Positions 1 through 10,559 of a DNA stretch of 64,000 bases are shown piece after piece. This DNA is from Chromera velia (taxonomy: Eukaryota; Sar; Chromeraceae). The stretch's first letter is position 1. Every line of letters starts with the position of its first letter. The notes under the pieces were generated by a model. The model saw only the letters and a list, made by a program, of their open reading frames with translations. It did not search any database and was not told the DNA's origin. Location of the stretch: positions 29,406-93,405 of the forward strand of contig JAHBMJ010005823.1 of the NCBI GenBank assembly GCA_018398765.1. Reading direction: 5' to 3'. The position numbers and the translations under genes were made by a program.

Positions 1-475
1 AAAAATTTTTAAAATAAAAATGTATGGAGTTAAAACCTGTGGCATGTTATAGAAAAGCAATAGTTAAATTAAATTTCTTTGAGTTAGAGTCGTTTAGTTG
101 ATCTAAAACCTAATTGAAAGATACTGAGATTCTTAATTTTTTTTTTTTGTCATTTCACAATTGTCCTTACTAAGGCTTATTTTCATTTACCCTTACTTAT
201 AGCCAACATAGTTATATGCAATTATAAACTACGATCAATCAACTAATAAGAAAAACATAGAACCGCTTTTGACTTTCTTTTCTCATGCTAGCACTATCCT
301 CATGACTACTTAAAACTATCCTAAGCGAGAAAAGCCGCCATCATGCGGCTTCTACTGCTCATTTTGTTTTATACTGATTTTGTGGTGTTGCTCATAAAAT
401 GCAACTCCGCTCTATCTCCCATCTTCTCAATAAAGATGCCCAAGACTACCAAAGGGACTCATTGAGAGCCCATTA
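1..475. other. AT-rich intergenic DNA
   Basis: Low-complexity A/T-rich sequence with many short stops in all frames. I see no gene, RNA or repeat boundary in it. Confidence 0.5.
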
Positions 476-1038
476 TTAATAATTTTGCAAAGGGAAGGAA
501 GCCTGGGAAGTCATTTCCCAGAAGCAAACCATAGAAAAGTGGGTATGCTGCTGTTCAGAATTGCCTGTAACAAACCAGTTCGAGGGCGACGTGTATGTGT
601 AGCAGAGACCATAACTGGCTAAACAGACTTCGGGAGCGCAGGGTGCAGCGTTCTGTTTTACAAGGTGGAGGAGCTCCTCGGGGGGGCACCCAGCGAACAC
701 TGCTGGAAAGTGAGTGACTTTTCTGAAATAAGTCGTGGTGGTGCTCTCCGTGGTGCTCCCTGTATCACATGCATCATCATCGTCATCCCTCTTTGCCAGC
801 TTTTAAACATATGTGTCGTTCATTATGGTGTTCTTTGCAGGCTGGGGCGTCCCTTGGCAGGTACAGAATCAGAGCGAAGGCGTAGCTACTTCAGCAGCAG
901 GTCGGTGTCTGCATGTGGTATTCTTCATGGGTGCCCTTCATACCGTACTCTTCGTCTCCGGATAGGTGTTGTATGGTTGTGCTGACTCAGAGCCTGTACT
1001 ATGCAAGATTGATTCCAAATCCCTGCTACTATCCGTTT
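476..1038. other. Left flank of transposon array, unresolved
   Basis: More GC-rich than the sequence to its left. A pyrimidine tract ending TTTGCAG near 840 looks like a 3' splice site followed by a short Ser/Ala-coding stretch on the + strand, which resembles the style of the transposon just downstream. It may be the true 5' part of that transposon gene, but no second copy is present in the window to prove it. Confidence 0.3.
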
Positions 1039-2267
1039 CTGTGCAGCTGCTTCTGTCACGGGCAAATGCTTGCACCTCCTGTCTGCTCTTCCCTTTACCT
1101 CCATCTGTCTGAATGCTTGCATCTCTGCTTACTTCAATCTGTCTGAATGCTTGCACTTCTCCTGCCTTCAACCTCTGCTACTTTAAGCCTCCCCCCCTCT
1201 CCCCACTTCAATTTTCTCTTTGCAGGGGATCCCGTATAAGTAAGCACCAACTTAAAGGTCCTGTCAGGGGGACTGGTGGACTCTGCAGGAATTTTAGCAG
1301 CTACTGTGTCCTCCTCTTCCTCAGCACTAGCCCAAGCACCTCCCCCCCCGAGCACCGTTCCCCCCCGCTCCTGCCCCCTTTTCTACTCCACTTGACTCTG
1401 CGGGAATTTCAGCAGCTGCTGCGTCCTCTTCTTCTTCAGCACCAGCTTCTGCTCCACTTGAGAATTGTAGATAGCCACGCATTCCAAAAGCCCAAGAAAA
1501 CTTTAAGTAGATTTTGAAGTAGGTTAAAGCATAGGTGGGGTCCGATGATACTGGAAACCCCAAGCTATTTGAGATGTCAGGGTGGATTGATCCCCAAAAC
1601 CACCTCCTCTCATTAAAGTGTTCTCTCTTGCCAGCTGAATTTACTTTGAAGAAGGTTTTTTTCTAGAATCCGAGAAAACATCCCATCGTCAGTTCTGTTG
1701 GCACCCTCGAATATGTTTAAGAGGGGTACAGGGTGGAGGTGGAGAAAATGAAAAAAGAAATTAAGAAAAAATTATGATGCCCCCATTACGAAAAATTGTA
1801 TGCAGATGCTCCCCTTTACAACGTTCCTCGTAAAGACGTTGTGCATTGTTATGAGAAATATGAAAGGTATTCACAGTTCCTCAGACAAAAAGGTGGGGCG
1901 TTTGTTAAATGCATGGAAGGGAGGGAAAATGCCCATCAAAATGGTCATTAAAACAAAACGTCAATATCGTATAAAATTGTCATTATTATGTTCATCTATT
2001 GTTCATTAGTTGAATGATTAGTTCTATAGTTAATAGATATATCAATGTTTTACATATTAAAAATTTAATCGCATTATTTGTGTATTAAAAAAAATTTAAT
2101 GCCTAAATTACATAAGTTAACTTAGATATTTTTTGAAATAATAATTTGAAGATTTAGTTTTTTACTGTTTCTAAAATATTAAACTATCTCTGTTCTGTCT
2201 GACTTTAAACAGAGTATATGCAGCGCCTTTCACACGCTTGAACGTTTTATATCACAACCGCGTGCGA
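1039..2267 (+). mobile_element. Internally deleted DNA-transposon derivative (copy A)
   Basis: The first ~700 bp (1039-1746) match 2270-3037, and the last ~520 bp (1747-2267) match 7549-8080. The ~4.5 kb of transposase sequence that separates these two parts in the neighbouring copy is absent. It is therefore a head-plus-tail deletion derivative lying head to tail with the full copy. The head contains a TTTGCAG acceptor before a Ser/Ala/Pro-rich linker. The tail encodes a fragment of a C2H2-type finger (CP-H-C spacing) in which the last His is replaced by Tyr. No clear terminal inverted repeat was found, so the left limit is uncertain. Confidence 0.65.
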
Positions 2268-3839
2268 AACGTTTCTGTGCAGCTGCTTCTGTCACAGGCA
2301 AATGCTTACACCTCTTGTCTTCCCTTTACCTCCATCTGTCTGAATGCTTGCATCTCTGCTTACCTCCATCTGTCTGAATGCTTGCACTTCTCCTGCCTTC
2401 AGCCCCTGCTGCCTTGAGCCTCGCCCCCTCTCTTCACTTCAATTTTCTCTTTGCAGGGGATCCCGTACAAGTAAGCGCCAACTCAGAGGTCCCGTCAGGG
2501 GGACTAGGGGACTTTACAGGAATTTCAGCAGCTGCTGCGACCTCCTCTTCTTCAACACGCTTCAGCACCAGCCTAAGCACCTCCCCCCCAAGCACCGTTC
2601 CCCCCCGCTCCTGGCCCCCCTTCAAAATCTGCTTCACTTGACTCTACAGGAATTTCAGGCTAGAAACTTCAGCAGCTGCTGCGTCCTCCTCTTTTTCAGC
2701 ACCAGCCCAAGCACCCCCCCCTCAAACACTATTCCCCTCTCTCCTGCCCCCCCTTCTACTCCACTTGAGAATTGTAGATAGCCGCACATTCCAAAAGCCC
2801 AAAAAAACTTTAAGTAGATTTTGAAGCAGGTCAAAGCACAGGTGGGGTCTGATGATTCTGGAAACCCCAAGCTATTTGAGATATCAGGATGAATTAATCT
2901 CCAAAACCACCTCCCCTCATTAAAGTGTCCTCCCTTGCCAGCTGAATTTACTTTGAAGAAGTTTTTTTTTTTGAATCCGAGAAAACATTCCATCTCAAAT
3001 GTGTTCAAGAGAGGTGCAGTCGGGAGGTGGAGGTGAAGGGAACTCGGTGTGAAGGCCCCCTTTTTATCTCAGTAAGAGAGCCGTGGTACCTCTTTCCTGT
3101 CAAACTGAGGTGTTCAAATACCTGCTGCAAACATTATTTAACCGTTTTCCTTTCCACAGACCACCGTTTTTTCAGACAGTTGGGAGAAGCAGCGCTTGCT
3201 TATTTCCATGGTGAGATGAAACTAGGGGTATACGGTATTGTAGATCCCGAACTTTTGACAGAAATGCAGCAGCTTGCGGTTTCTTGAGGGAGGAGCACTC
3301 GGGTTATCCGTGAGAGCCTCTTGAAGGTTTCTTACAATAGCTACCTTCATTTATTCTTCCGATACGCTGCTGTGGTTCGAGCATACAAATTGAAAGTCGA
3401 ATTTTACATGTTTATCTCCGACTGTCCCACAATTGCTCCTACGTCTTGTAAGCCTTTCTGCTCATTTATAGAGTGGCTTCACCAATCCTTTCCTGATGAG
3501 AACACGATTCGAAGATGGGTGGTTGCCGCATTCGAGAGGGAAAAAAACCTCTTTGATGCGTGTTTTGGGGGTCAGTTTGAAAGAATTTTATCTTTTGACC
3601 ACTCTCAAATAACTCCTTTAAAAGCGGGGAAAGCAAGAGCTCATCAGTACGCATCGATAGTGAATGAAATCTCAATTACCCTCGCATATGCCCTTGTTCA
3701 TTCAGTCCAATTGAGCGAGGTCGAACAGATGTTTGTGCAACTGGCAGAAAGGTGGAAGAGGGCGAAAGAGTTGAACAGACAGCTGCAAAATGCACAGAGA
3801 AGGTTGCAAGCCCCTGCTGTTCGTTCTCTTGACTCAGAA

Positions 3840-4105
3840 GGTGGGGGAGGAGAGAGAAGGGTGGAAGGAGATGGAGACGAAGAGATGGGAGGGGGCGGTG
3901 TTGCTTTAGAAGGAGAGAGCGAGGGAGAAGAGATGAGAGTAGAGAGAGGAAGAGATGAAGCTGCGTTTGGCGGGAGCAAGGGTGAGGGAAGGGAAAAAAA
4001 GGTGGAAGGAGATGGAGACGAAAAGATGGGGGGGGGCGGTGTTGCTTTAGATGAAGAGGGCGAAGGAGAAGAAATGAGGATAGAGAGAGAAGGAGAAGAA
4101 GAGTT
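3840..4105 (+). repeat. Acidic/Gly-rich coding repeat in transposase
   Basis: Two imperfect ~46-residue copies of a VEGDGDE(E/K)MGGGGVAL segment followed by an acidic EGE-rich stretch, inserted between the first and second catalytic Asp. It is probably a disordered insertion created by tandem duplication. Confidence 0.6.
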
Positions 4106-4841
4106 GAAGGAAAGCAAACTAAACTCACCCAGACGTCTGACAATCCATTTTGCCCCCCTAAAGCTTTAGTAGCAGATGACAACGAAGATGAAAAAGATGT
4201 TGAGCCCAAGCTCGCTCAAGTAGGGTACACAGACTGTAATTGCTGTTGACTCAAGTTAAGTTCAGGAAGGAGAGAGGAGGGGGATCGCATGGGATTGTAG
4301 CGGGCGACAAGGCACTAGAATCATTCTTCTGTTCTAAATCTTGAACCCCCTCATTTTTGTGCACCTTGATCCATAGCATTGGATAAGACGCTTTCTGGCC
4401 GGAGTATCTCATGTTTCCCATCTTATGGTTAGCTCCTTCCTGTGTGCCTTCTCTCAAACCGTTTTTAAAAAAAACGACTATGACTTTGAAGAGCTTTTGT
4501 CTGCTCTCCAGGTCGTATACGGTCTCGATGAGCCAGCAAAAACAAAGCGGTAAGTCACCACTAAGCACATTCTGTTGAGAGTGTGAAGGCTGATTCTCGG
4601 TCCCTGTGAGCTGAGGCAGCACGTCTTGCTCATAAAGCTCGCGTTTGAGCTTGTCGAGAACAATGGGGTGAAACTAGCTGGTGAGAAGTGGGAAAGAATA
4701 TGGGAGTTGCAGATGATGCATGTAGACAATGGATGTCTATCTGACCTCCCCGGTGTAACAACACAGTTGAGCTGTATATGGAGAAGAGACAGTCCGTGAT
4801 CAAAGGCCCTGCAGGACTCTCACACCCCATCCCTGAGTGGG

Positions 4842-6096
4842 TACTGACCATGTTTGATTTGATTTGATTTGATTTGATTTGAGGTAAGGCTTAAGCTCAA
4901 ATCAAATATCTAGTCAGGGAGGACCTAGTGTTTAAAGACCTATCAAATACGATCAAATATTTGATCAATATGACTTTCAACCTCAAATATGAAGGTCCCG
5001 AAAAAACTTTTGCAAGTACCGATCCATCACACATGCTGATTCAAATGAAAAAACATGAAAAAACGTAAATCTTGATGGTTTGCTCTCAAAAAAAAAATGT
5101 TTTGAGCTGCACTGAAATTGACGTTTCACCCCCTTTTACTTCATGCAGAGGTAAACCGATCAGCTGAACGTTTTCTCGAACAGCTGTGCTGACTTTTCTG
5201 GTGCTGGAACATCTTTTACGGCCCCCTTTTTGAGCGTCTGCAAACATTTTACACCCCGTAAAGACATGTCACACAATCTGACAGGGTCGAACAGGAAGAA
5301 GGAGGCATTTGTTTTTAGAGCTGGGTATGCAAAAAAAATATGGTCCGTGCAAAAGGGGGCAAATGTGATTCAGTGTCAGATGAAAATACAAAGAGCCGAG
5401 GGGGAAGGAGAAACTATTTATGGCTGTGAGTATGCAGCAGCGGCAACCAGTTCTTTTCAAACCTACCTCATCAATCAGCATGCTTAGCTGCCCAGAAACA
5501 GGAAACGTGTGCGCGGTTCTCCGTCTCAGCCCGTTGTCATCTCTCTGCGCAACCGAATAGAAGCCCAGGAGCACCCACTCTTAGAAAGCCGAAAAGCCAG
5601 AGAAAAAGCTCTCAGCAGCTTCCACCACCGATCGATTTGATTCATATTGAAGAAAGTGATCATGGAGAAGAGGAAAAGGAAGTACCATAAAGCTAAATGA
5701 TTGTCATCTCAATTTGGGTATGTGCTCTAACTTTATTGTATCAACAAAAAGTTATATGCAATTTCAAATCTATCAATTTTACGTTCTTAATCTCTATTAG
5801 TACTAGAATGAGTCTCAGTGACTAGTGTATATACACTGCCACATAGGCATATTTTTTTTACGGAACTGATAAGTTATAATTTTATATATATTTTTTTAAA
5901 TTTTTGAAACACACATCAGAAATGTTCTGATAACTATTGTCATGAAAAAAATGATCAGAGTGACAGTAAGTCAGTGACTCAGTGAGGAACCCTAAGAGGT
6001 TAACCTCAAATCTTACCTCAAATATCAAATATTTGAGGTTGAAGCTCAAATCAAATCAAATCAAATCAAATATAATCAAATCAAACATGGTCACTA
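4842..6096 (+). mobile_element. hAT-like DNA transposon nested in copy B
   Basis: The left end begins TACTGACCATGTTTGATTTG. The reverse complement of the right end begins TAGTGACCATGTTTGATTTG, so the outer 20 bp of the TIR differ at one base. Beyond that both arms are (TTTGA)n-like repeats. The element is flanked by a perfect 8-bp direct repeat TGAGTGGG at 4834-4841 and 6097-6104. An 8-bp target duplication, a TIR starting TA(C/G)TG and a BED-type finger ORF inside together indicate the hAT superfamily. At 1,255 bp it is too short for a full hAT transposase and is probably non-autonomous. Confidence 0.8.
5230..5487 (+). pseudogene. BED-finger-like N-terminal remnant of a hAT transposase
   Basis: An 85-codon ORF with the pattern of a BED zinc finger: a VWKxF-like start (KKIWSVQKGANVIQCQ), then a gap, then TSSFQTYLINQHA resembling the TSxLxxHLxxxH half. 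The second Cys of the usual C-x2-C is replaced by Lys, so metal binding is doubtful. The stretch after it contains basic residues and then ends. BED fingers are the normal N-terminus of hAT transposases, which supports the TIR/TSD evidence. The rest of the transposase is missing. Confidence 0.5.
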
Positions 6097-7406
6097 TGAG
6101 TGGGACGGATTTCGGGGTAGCAATGGAAATGAGAGGTCCCATCTTGAGCTGGACCCTGCTTTAAAGGGCAGCAGCTATGGGGCTGGTCTTGGCAATACAG
6201 CAATGAAGCTTACCATTCATCGCATGATGCAGAGACGCTTACAGGACAATAGTCTCCCTTCTCTCCAAAATGCAGACATTTCCATTTTGAAAGCAGTCAA
6301 CGACCAGTGTGAGGAGTTGTGGGGGAATGAGATCGATAGTGAGAGAGCAGGAGGGGCTGGGTGGAAAAAGATCTACCGACCAGACCTGGTGGAAAGGCAC
6401 CAGTTTGGAATGTCCTACGTACGTGCGCGTTTGTTGGAGTGGCAGGAAGAGGCGCAGAACGAGGTTTGCGACCTCGTTGAAGAGCTGGAATCAGCAGAGG
6501 GAAAGGGGGTTAATGATTTGATCACAAAATATACGTTCTTCTCTGAAGTTGCAAAGATTGATGCCGATCTGTCCGTAGAAGAAATCACGCAGTTGGAAGA
6601 AGATTTAAAGGAGAAGAGAGGAGAAGACAGGGGCAGTGAGCCTGTAGAAGAGGGTGTGGAAGCCGAGAGTGCTGCAGCTGCAGAGCGCAAGGAGGGGCGA
6701 ACAGGAAGGGGGCGACGCGACCATTTAAGAGATGTGAGACTGTCTTCTGCCAACAATACATTGCACAGAAAGAAGACGGGAGGGAGAGTGGTAAACAAAT
6801 GTCCTTCACAGTGCCCAGAGCTTGCAAAGCTTGTAGAGACTCTGACCATTGAGGGGAAGGATGAACATATAATTTAGAAAGAATATGAAAAGGTTCGGCT
6901 GATCTGAAAGCAATACCTGGAGAGACTTGCCCCCTTTTCTCTTCCAAGCACCACTCCGGCTTTGATTAGAATCTTTTTGAACAAAAATAAAGAGAGGACC
7001 ACAGTGTAGGAGTGCATGAACAACATGTCCGTACAAAGTCACGTGGGGCTAACATACAACAGCTCCTCCGTTGCCCGGTCTGTACCTACTGTACTGAGTA
7101 GAGCAGATTAGAACAGCTATAGTTGTTGATACTTTGCCTTCTGTTCCTCTGCCAGGAAGGGAGGTGGCTCTGTAGGAGGCTAGGCAGGAGGGGGGGGGAT
7201 CTGAAAAGCAGGGCGGGGGGGGGTTGATAGATAAAGAAGATGTTCATATGGAGGATCCTTAAGGTAGGGAGTCAGACGAAGATGTCCCCTTTGTACTCCC
7301 TCCCCAGTCTCAACATGCAGCTGTAGCTGCAGCTTCTTCTGCAAGCTCTTCGGCAGCCGCTCCCAACGTCCAGCCTACAGACATAGGAAATTGTTGCAAG
7401 AAAACT

Positions 7407-7673
7407 ATGAAAATGAATGGTGTTGAAGTTACATGCGGTGAGCCTATGTCTACGCACAGACGAATTCAAAGTCTCTACTGGTGCACAAAATTCTGGCCAA
7501 CTAGACGTGACTTTGAAGCAGCGATTCCAGAATTGAAAAGACAAGCAAAAATGAAGAAAGAAATTAAGAAAAAATTGCGATGCCCCCATTGCGAAAAATT
7601 GTATGCAGATGCTCCCTTTTACAACTTTCCTCGCAAAGATGTCGTGCATTGTTATGAAAAGCATGGGAGGTAA
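7407..7673 (+). CDS. C2H2-type zinc-finger segment of the transposon protein
   Basis: The open stretch contains CPHC, 18 residues, then HCYEKH, i.e. a C-x2-C...H-x4-H finger, preceded by a basic helix rich in Lys (residues ~47-58). It lies at the 3' end of copy B after a Ser/Ala-rich linker around 7310-7390. The frame closes after HGR, but the adjacent frame continues with LATEEKVEILLNAWKG to a stop near 7824, so a one-base shift or small intron probably joins the two. It probably binds DNA for the transposase, or is a separate transposon-encoded factor. Confidence 0.45.
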   Translation: MKMNGVEVTCGEPMSTHRRIQSLYWCTKFWPTRRDFEAAIPELKRQAKMKKEIKKKLRCPHCEKLYADAPFYNFPRKDVVHCYEKHGR

Positions 7674-8284
7674 TCACAGTTCCTCAGAGGCTAGCCACAG
7701 AAGAAAAGGTGGAAATCTTGTTAAATGCATGGAAGGGAGGGAAAATGCCTATCAAAATGGTCGTTAAAGTAAAACGTCAATATCGTATAAAATTATCATT
7801 ATTATGTTTATCTATTGTTCATTAGTTGAATGATTAGTTCTATAGTTAATAGATATATCAATGTTTTACATATTAAAAATTTGATCGCATTATTTGTGTA
7901 TTAAAAAAAAATTAATGCCTAAATTACATAAGTTAACTTAGATATTTTTTGAAATAATAATTTGAAGATTTAGTTTTTTACTATTTCTAAAATGTTAAAC
8001 TATCTCTGTTCTGTCTGACTTTAAACAGAGTACATGCAGCGCCCTTCGCACGCTTGAACGTTTTGTGTTACAACCGTGCGGTTCCCCCCCCCTAGGCATT
8101 TTTTGTTCCCCAACCCAGTATTAGCGGAAGATATCTGACGCACGCAAGCGTGCGAACGGCCCTGGAAAGCCGCAGTTCTTCTGAATGCGGAAATGGCCTG
8201 AAGCACAAAAATTGAATCAAACCAACAGTCTATAATAGAAGTCTAAATAATAAAGAAGAGGTATCGGGAATTTTAAGGTGGAAA

Positions 8285-8715
8285 AGCTCTTTAGGAAGTG
8301 CGACATCATATACCGCATTCGGCTGAAATTTGTACAGCGCACTTGATTTGAATTAATTTCGGATGAAAAAAAATGAGTTTTGAAATGTATGCTAGGGGCT
8401 CCCAACATATTGAGAAAGGGGGCCCCGGCACTCCACTTGCATGCCCGATGACTTTTCGGGACCCGATTCAATTTGTTCAAAATTCCTGTCAGATCTGAAT
8501 TTGAATTTCGAACAAATTGAATCGGGCCCCGGAAAGTCGTTGGGCATGGAAGTGGAGTGCCAGGGCCCCTTCCCCAACATGTTGGGGGCCCCCAGCATAC
8601 ATCTGAAAACTTTTTTTTTTTTTTTTTAAATAAATCCCGAATCGCATCCTGTGACGACATTGCAAAATTTAAGTGTACGCGGTATAAAGATATCATAAAG
8701 TGTGATAAAGTGTAA
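8285..8715. mobile_element. Foldback (long hairpin) MITE
   Basis: The two halves are inverted copies. The inner arms (about 8385-8500 and 8505-8612) share stretches such as GATTCAATTTGTTC and TATGCT(A/G)GGGG at high identity. The outer arms (about 8300-8385 and 8625-8705) match more weakly, e.g. TATACCGC on both sides. The loop is only a few bases. The A/T run at 8609-8628 is longer than its partner. There is no coding content, and the ends and target duplication could not be fixed. Confidence 0.7.
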
Positions 8716-8759
8716 TGTTTAAAATGTATATATAAGTACTTGGGTTTTGAATTCAAGCT

Positions 8760-9360
8760 AGAACCTTTAACCTGCAGTGACAGTGCAGTCTTGTAATATA
8801 GCTTGTCATTATGTCACTACTGGCCAATCTTACTCAATCTATCATAAAGTAATAATGCAACTTCAAATTTGACTTCTTCTTTACATCATTATGTTTATAC
8901 TTCGGTTTTTTACTACATGCTAAAAAAAAACCTATTAATGAAACACATGTTTTAGGAACCGTTGTGTTTTCATTTGTACTTGGATATCTTAAGCTTGCTA
9001 GTGCATGGTTAAAATCTAATAAAAAGACCAAATTACTAGCTAAATTAAGTTTAATTAATTTAGCTAAACATCTATTGGCTAAACACTTAAACAACCCTGG
9101 CTTTAAGATAAAGCATGCAGACTAATACTGAAACCTAGAGTAAAACTAGCAGTCTAACTATCTAAGACGTATGCATAATACTAACTAAAGTACTGAGGAT
9201 CAACACTTACGGCAAGATGAAAAGAGCAGATCTACTAAATGCGAGCAGGTCTATTTTGAGTCACTTTTCACCCGCAGTCTTTCTCTTTTGCCACATACGC
9301 ACTTTTTCTGATGACTTGTTGACCACTCCCAGAGTCTTACAATATGCTAAATGAGGGCAC
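8760..9360. other. Intergenic, AT-rich
   Basis: Short A/T-rich stretch with no gene, repeat boundary or RNA signal that I can support. Confidence 0.4.
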
Positions 9361-9534
9361 CTTCTAGGGAACCGTGTTGATGTGGATGTCAGAAGAGACC
9401 GTGTTGAATCAGATGTGGTCCATCATGTGGATGAGGGAACTGGACATCTATGTACGTATCAGCAAGCGCCCCCCCTGCGAGCAAAGGAAGAGACGGAGTG
9501 AGGGAGGAGAGCCTGGCGGAGACTGGAGTATGCA

Positions 9535-9835
9535 ACCAAGAAATGCAGTTGCGAAAAGCGAATGAGAAGCGCGCCCGAGAACAGCGACCAAGAAATGCGA
9601 ATGAGAAGCGTCACTGAGAGCAGCAACCAAGAAATGCAATTGAGAAAAGCAAACGAGAAGCGCGACCGAGAACAGCGACCGAGAAATGCGAATGAGAAGC
9701 GTCACTGAGAGCAGCAACCAAGAAATGCGATTGAGAAAAGCGAATGAGAAGCGCCACAGTGACTGAGAACAGCGACTAAGAAATGCGATGGAGAAAAGCG
9801 AACGAGAAGCGCAACCGAGGACAGCGACCAGAAAA
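9535..9835. repeat. Minisatellite, composite ~91-bp unit
   Basis: Alternating ~39-bp and ~52-bp subunits built on GAGAACAGCGACCAAGAAAT and GAATGAGAAGCG motifs, about three composite units with drift. It is open in several frames by composition only, and I do not regard these as genes. Confidence 0.75.
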
Positions 9836-10559
9836 AATCATGTCCCTCTGAGCCAACTCAATTCTCTTCTGAAAGAGAGGCCGCGGACACAAAACCGCTT
9901 TTTCTCTTCGACACCACGTCATATACAAATCCACAACGTGGCAAGCAAATTCCCGCTTTCCCCCACGGCCAAATAAGAGTGGGAAAGACGATGCACGCAG
10001 GTCAGCCCCCCACTGTGGTTATAAATTCACATGCAATGCAACAATGGGGTTCGACACCGCATGGGGCCGCGGTCTCTGCATGAGAACACGTCGTGCGAGG
10101 AATTCATTTGGAGTCGACTTGAGGAGAACTCTCGGGGACCTTTTTTTTTGGCAACGGCGAGAAAGAATCTGCATAAGATACTCAAGACAATTTAGAGAAA
10201 ACCTGCGGAGTCTGAATGCGCCGCACAGCGATCTCTACCTTGAACATCTCAGAGGAGTTGCCTTCTTTCGATCAATAAAATTGAAACGCTACCCTTTTCC
10301 CATCACATCTTCACCGTACGTCGACTCACGATCGCGTAGCCGTGGCCGCAGCCTCTTGATCAATCTGAAGAACAGGCTCTCGGCGTCTGCAGGTGAAAGA
10401 AAAAACGAGTGCAGAGTTTGACCATCAGTCAAGATAAGAGAAGCATCAGCATGCAAGCGCAGGATTCTGAACAAAAAAGACGCAGGCAGGTCGAACCAAT
10501 AGAACAAGATCCACGGCCGTCTAGAAAGAATCAGACACAACAAGGACCCTGAAATGAGA

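Larger units (their letters stand above)
3160..6877 (+). pseudogene. Decayed DDE transposase of copy B
   Basis: Pieces of one transposase lie in order on the + strand. A probable exon starts at 3160 after TTTCCACAG. Around 3590 it reads LSFDHSQITP, a likely first catalytic Asp, followed by a VNE motif. Near 4215 VGYTDCNCC is a likely second Asp. Near 4370 there is a remnant of an LDxxH-like segment. Near 4705 HVDNGCLSDLPGV is followed by a one-base frame change into LYMEKRQ. After the hAT insert, RGSNGNER at about 6108 supplies the probable catalytic Glu, and it leads into a 224-codon open stretch ending at 6877. A 4170-4620 segment carries stops in every frame. The family call is by motif memory only; length and spacing are right for a cut-and-paste transposase. 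Confidence 0.55.
2268..8080 (+). mobile_element. Full-length DDE DNA transposon (copy B), split by a hAT insertion
   Basis: It runs head (2270-3037), transposase body (about 3160-7400), finger-coding end (7407-7790), then an AT-rich tail to about 8080. The tail is closely similar to 1747-2267. The body is interrupted at 4842-6096 by another transposon. Removing that insert and one copy of its 8-bp duplication restores the reading frame across the site, so the insertion came after this copy landed. The superfamily is unassigned. The catalytic layout resembles the RNase-H-like transposases that end in an RGxNxxE motif. No TIR was recognised at either end. Confidence 0.6.

Noticed and set aside
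3676-4209. 177-codon - strand ORF rich in Ser/Leu/Pro
   Set aside because: It is the shadow of the acidic repeat in the + strand transposase.
9448-9717. 89-codon - strand ORF resembling a hydrophobic protein
   Set aside because: It is the translation of the 91-bp minisatellite; its hydrophobicity is a by-product of the repeat.
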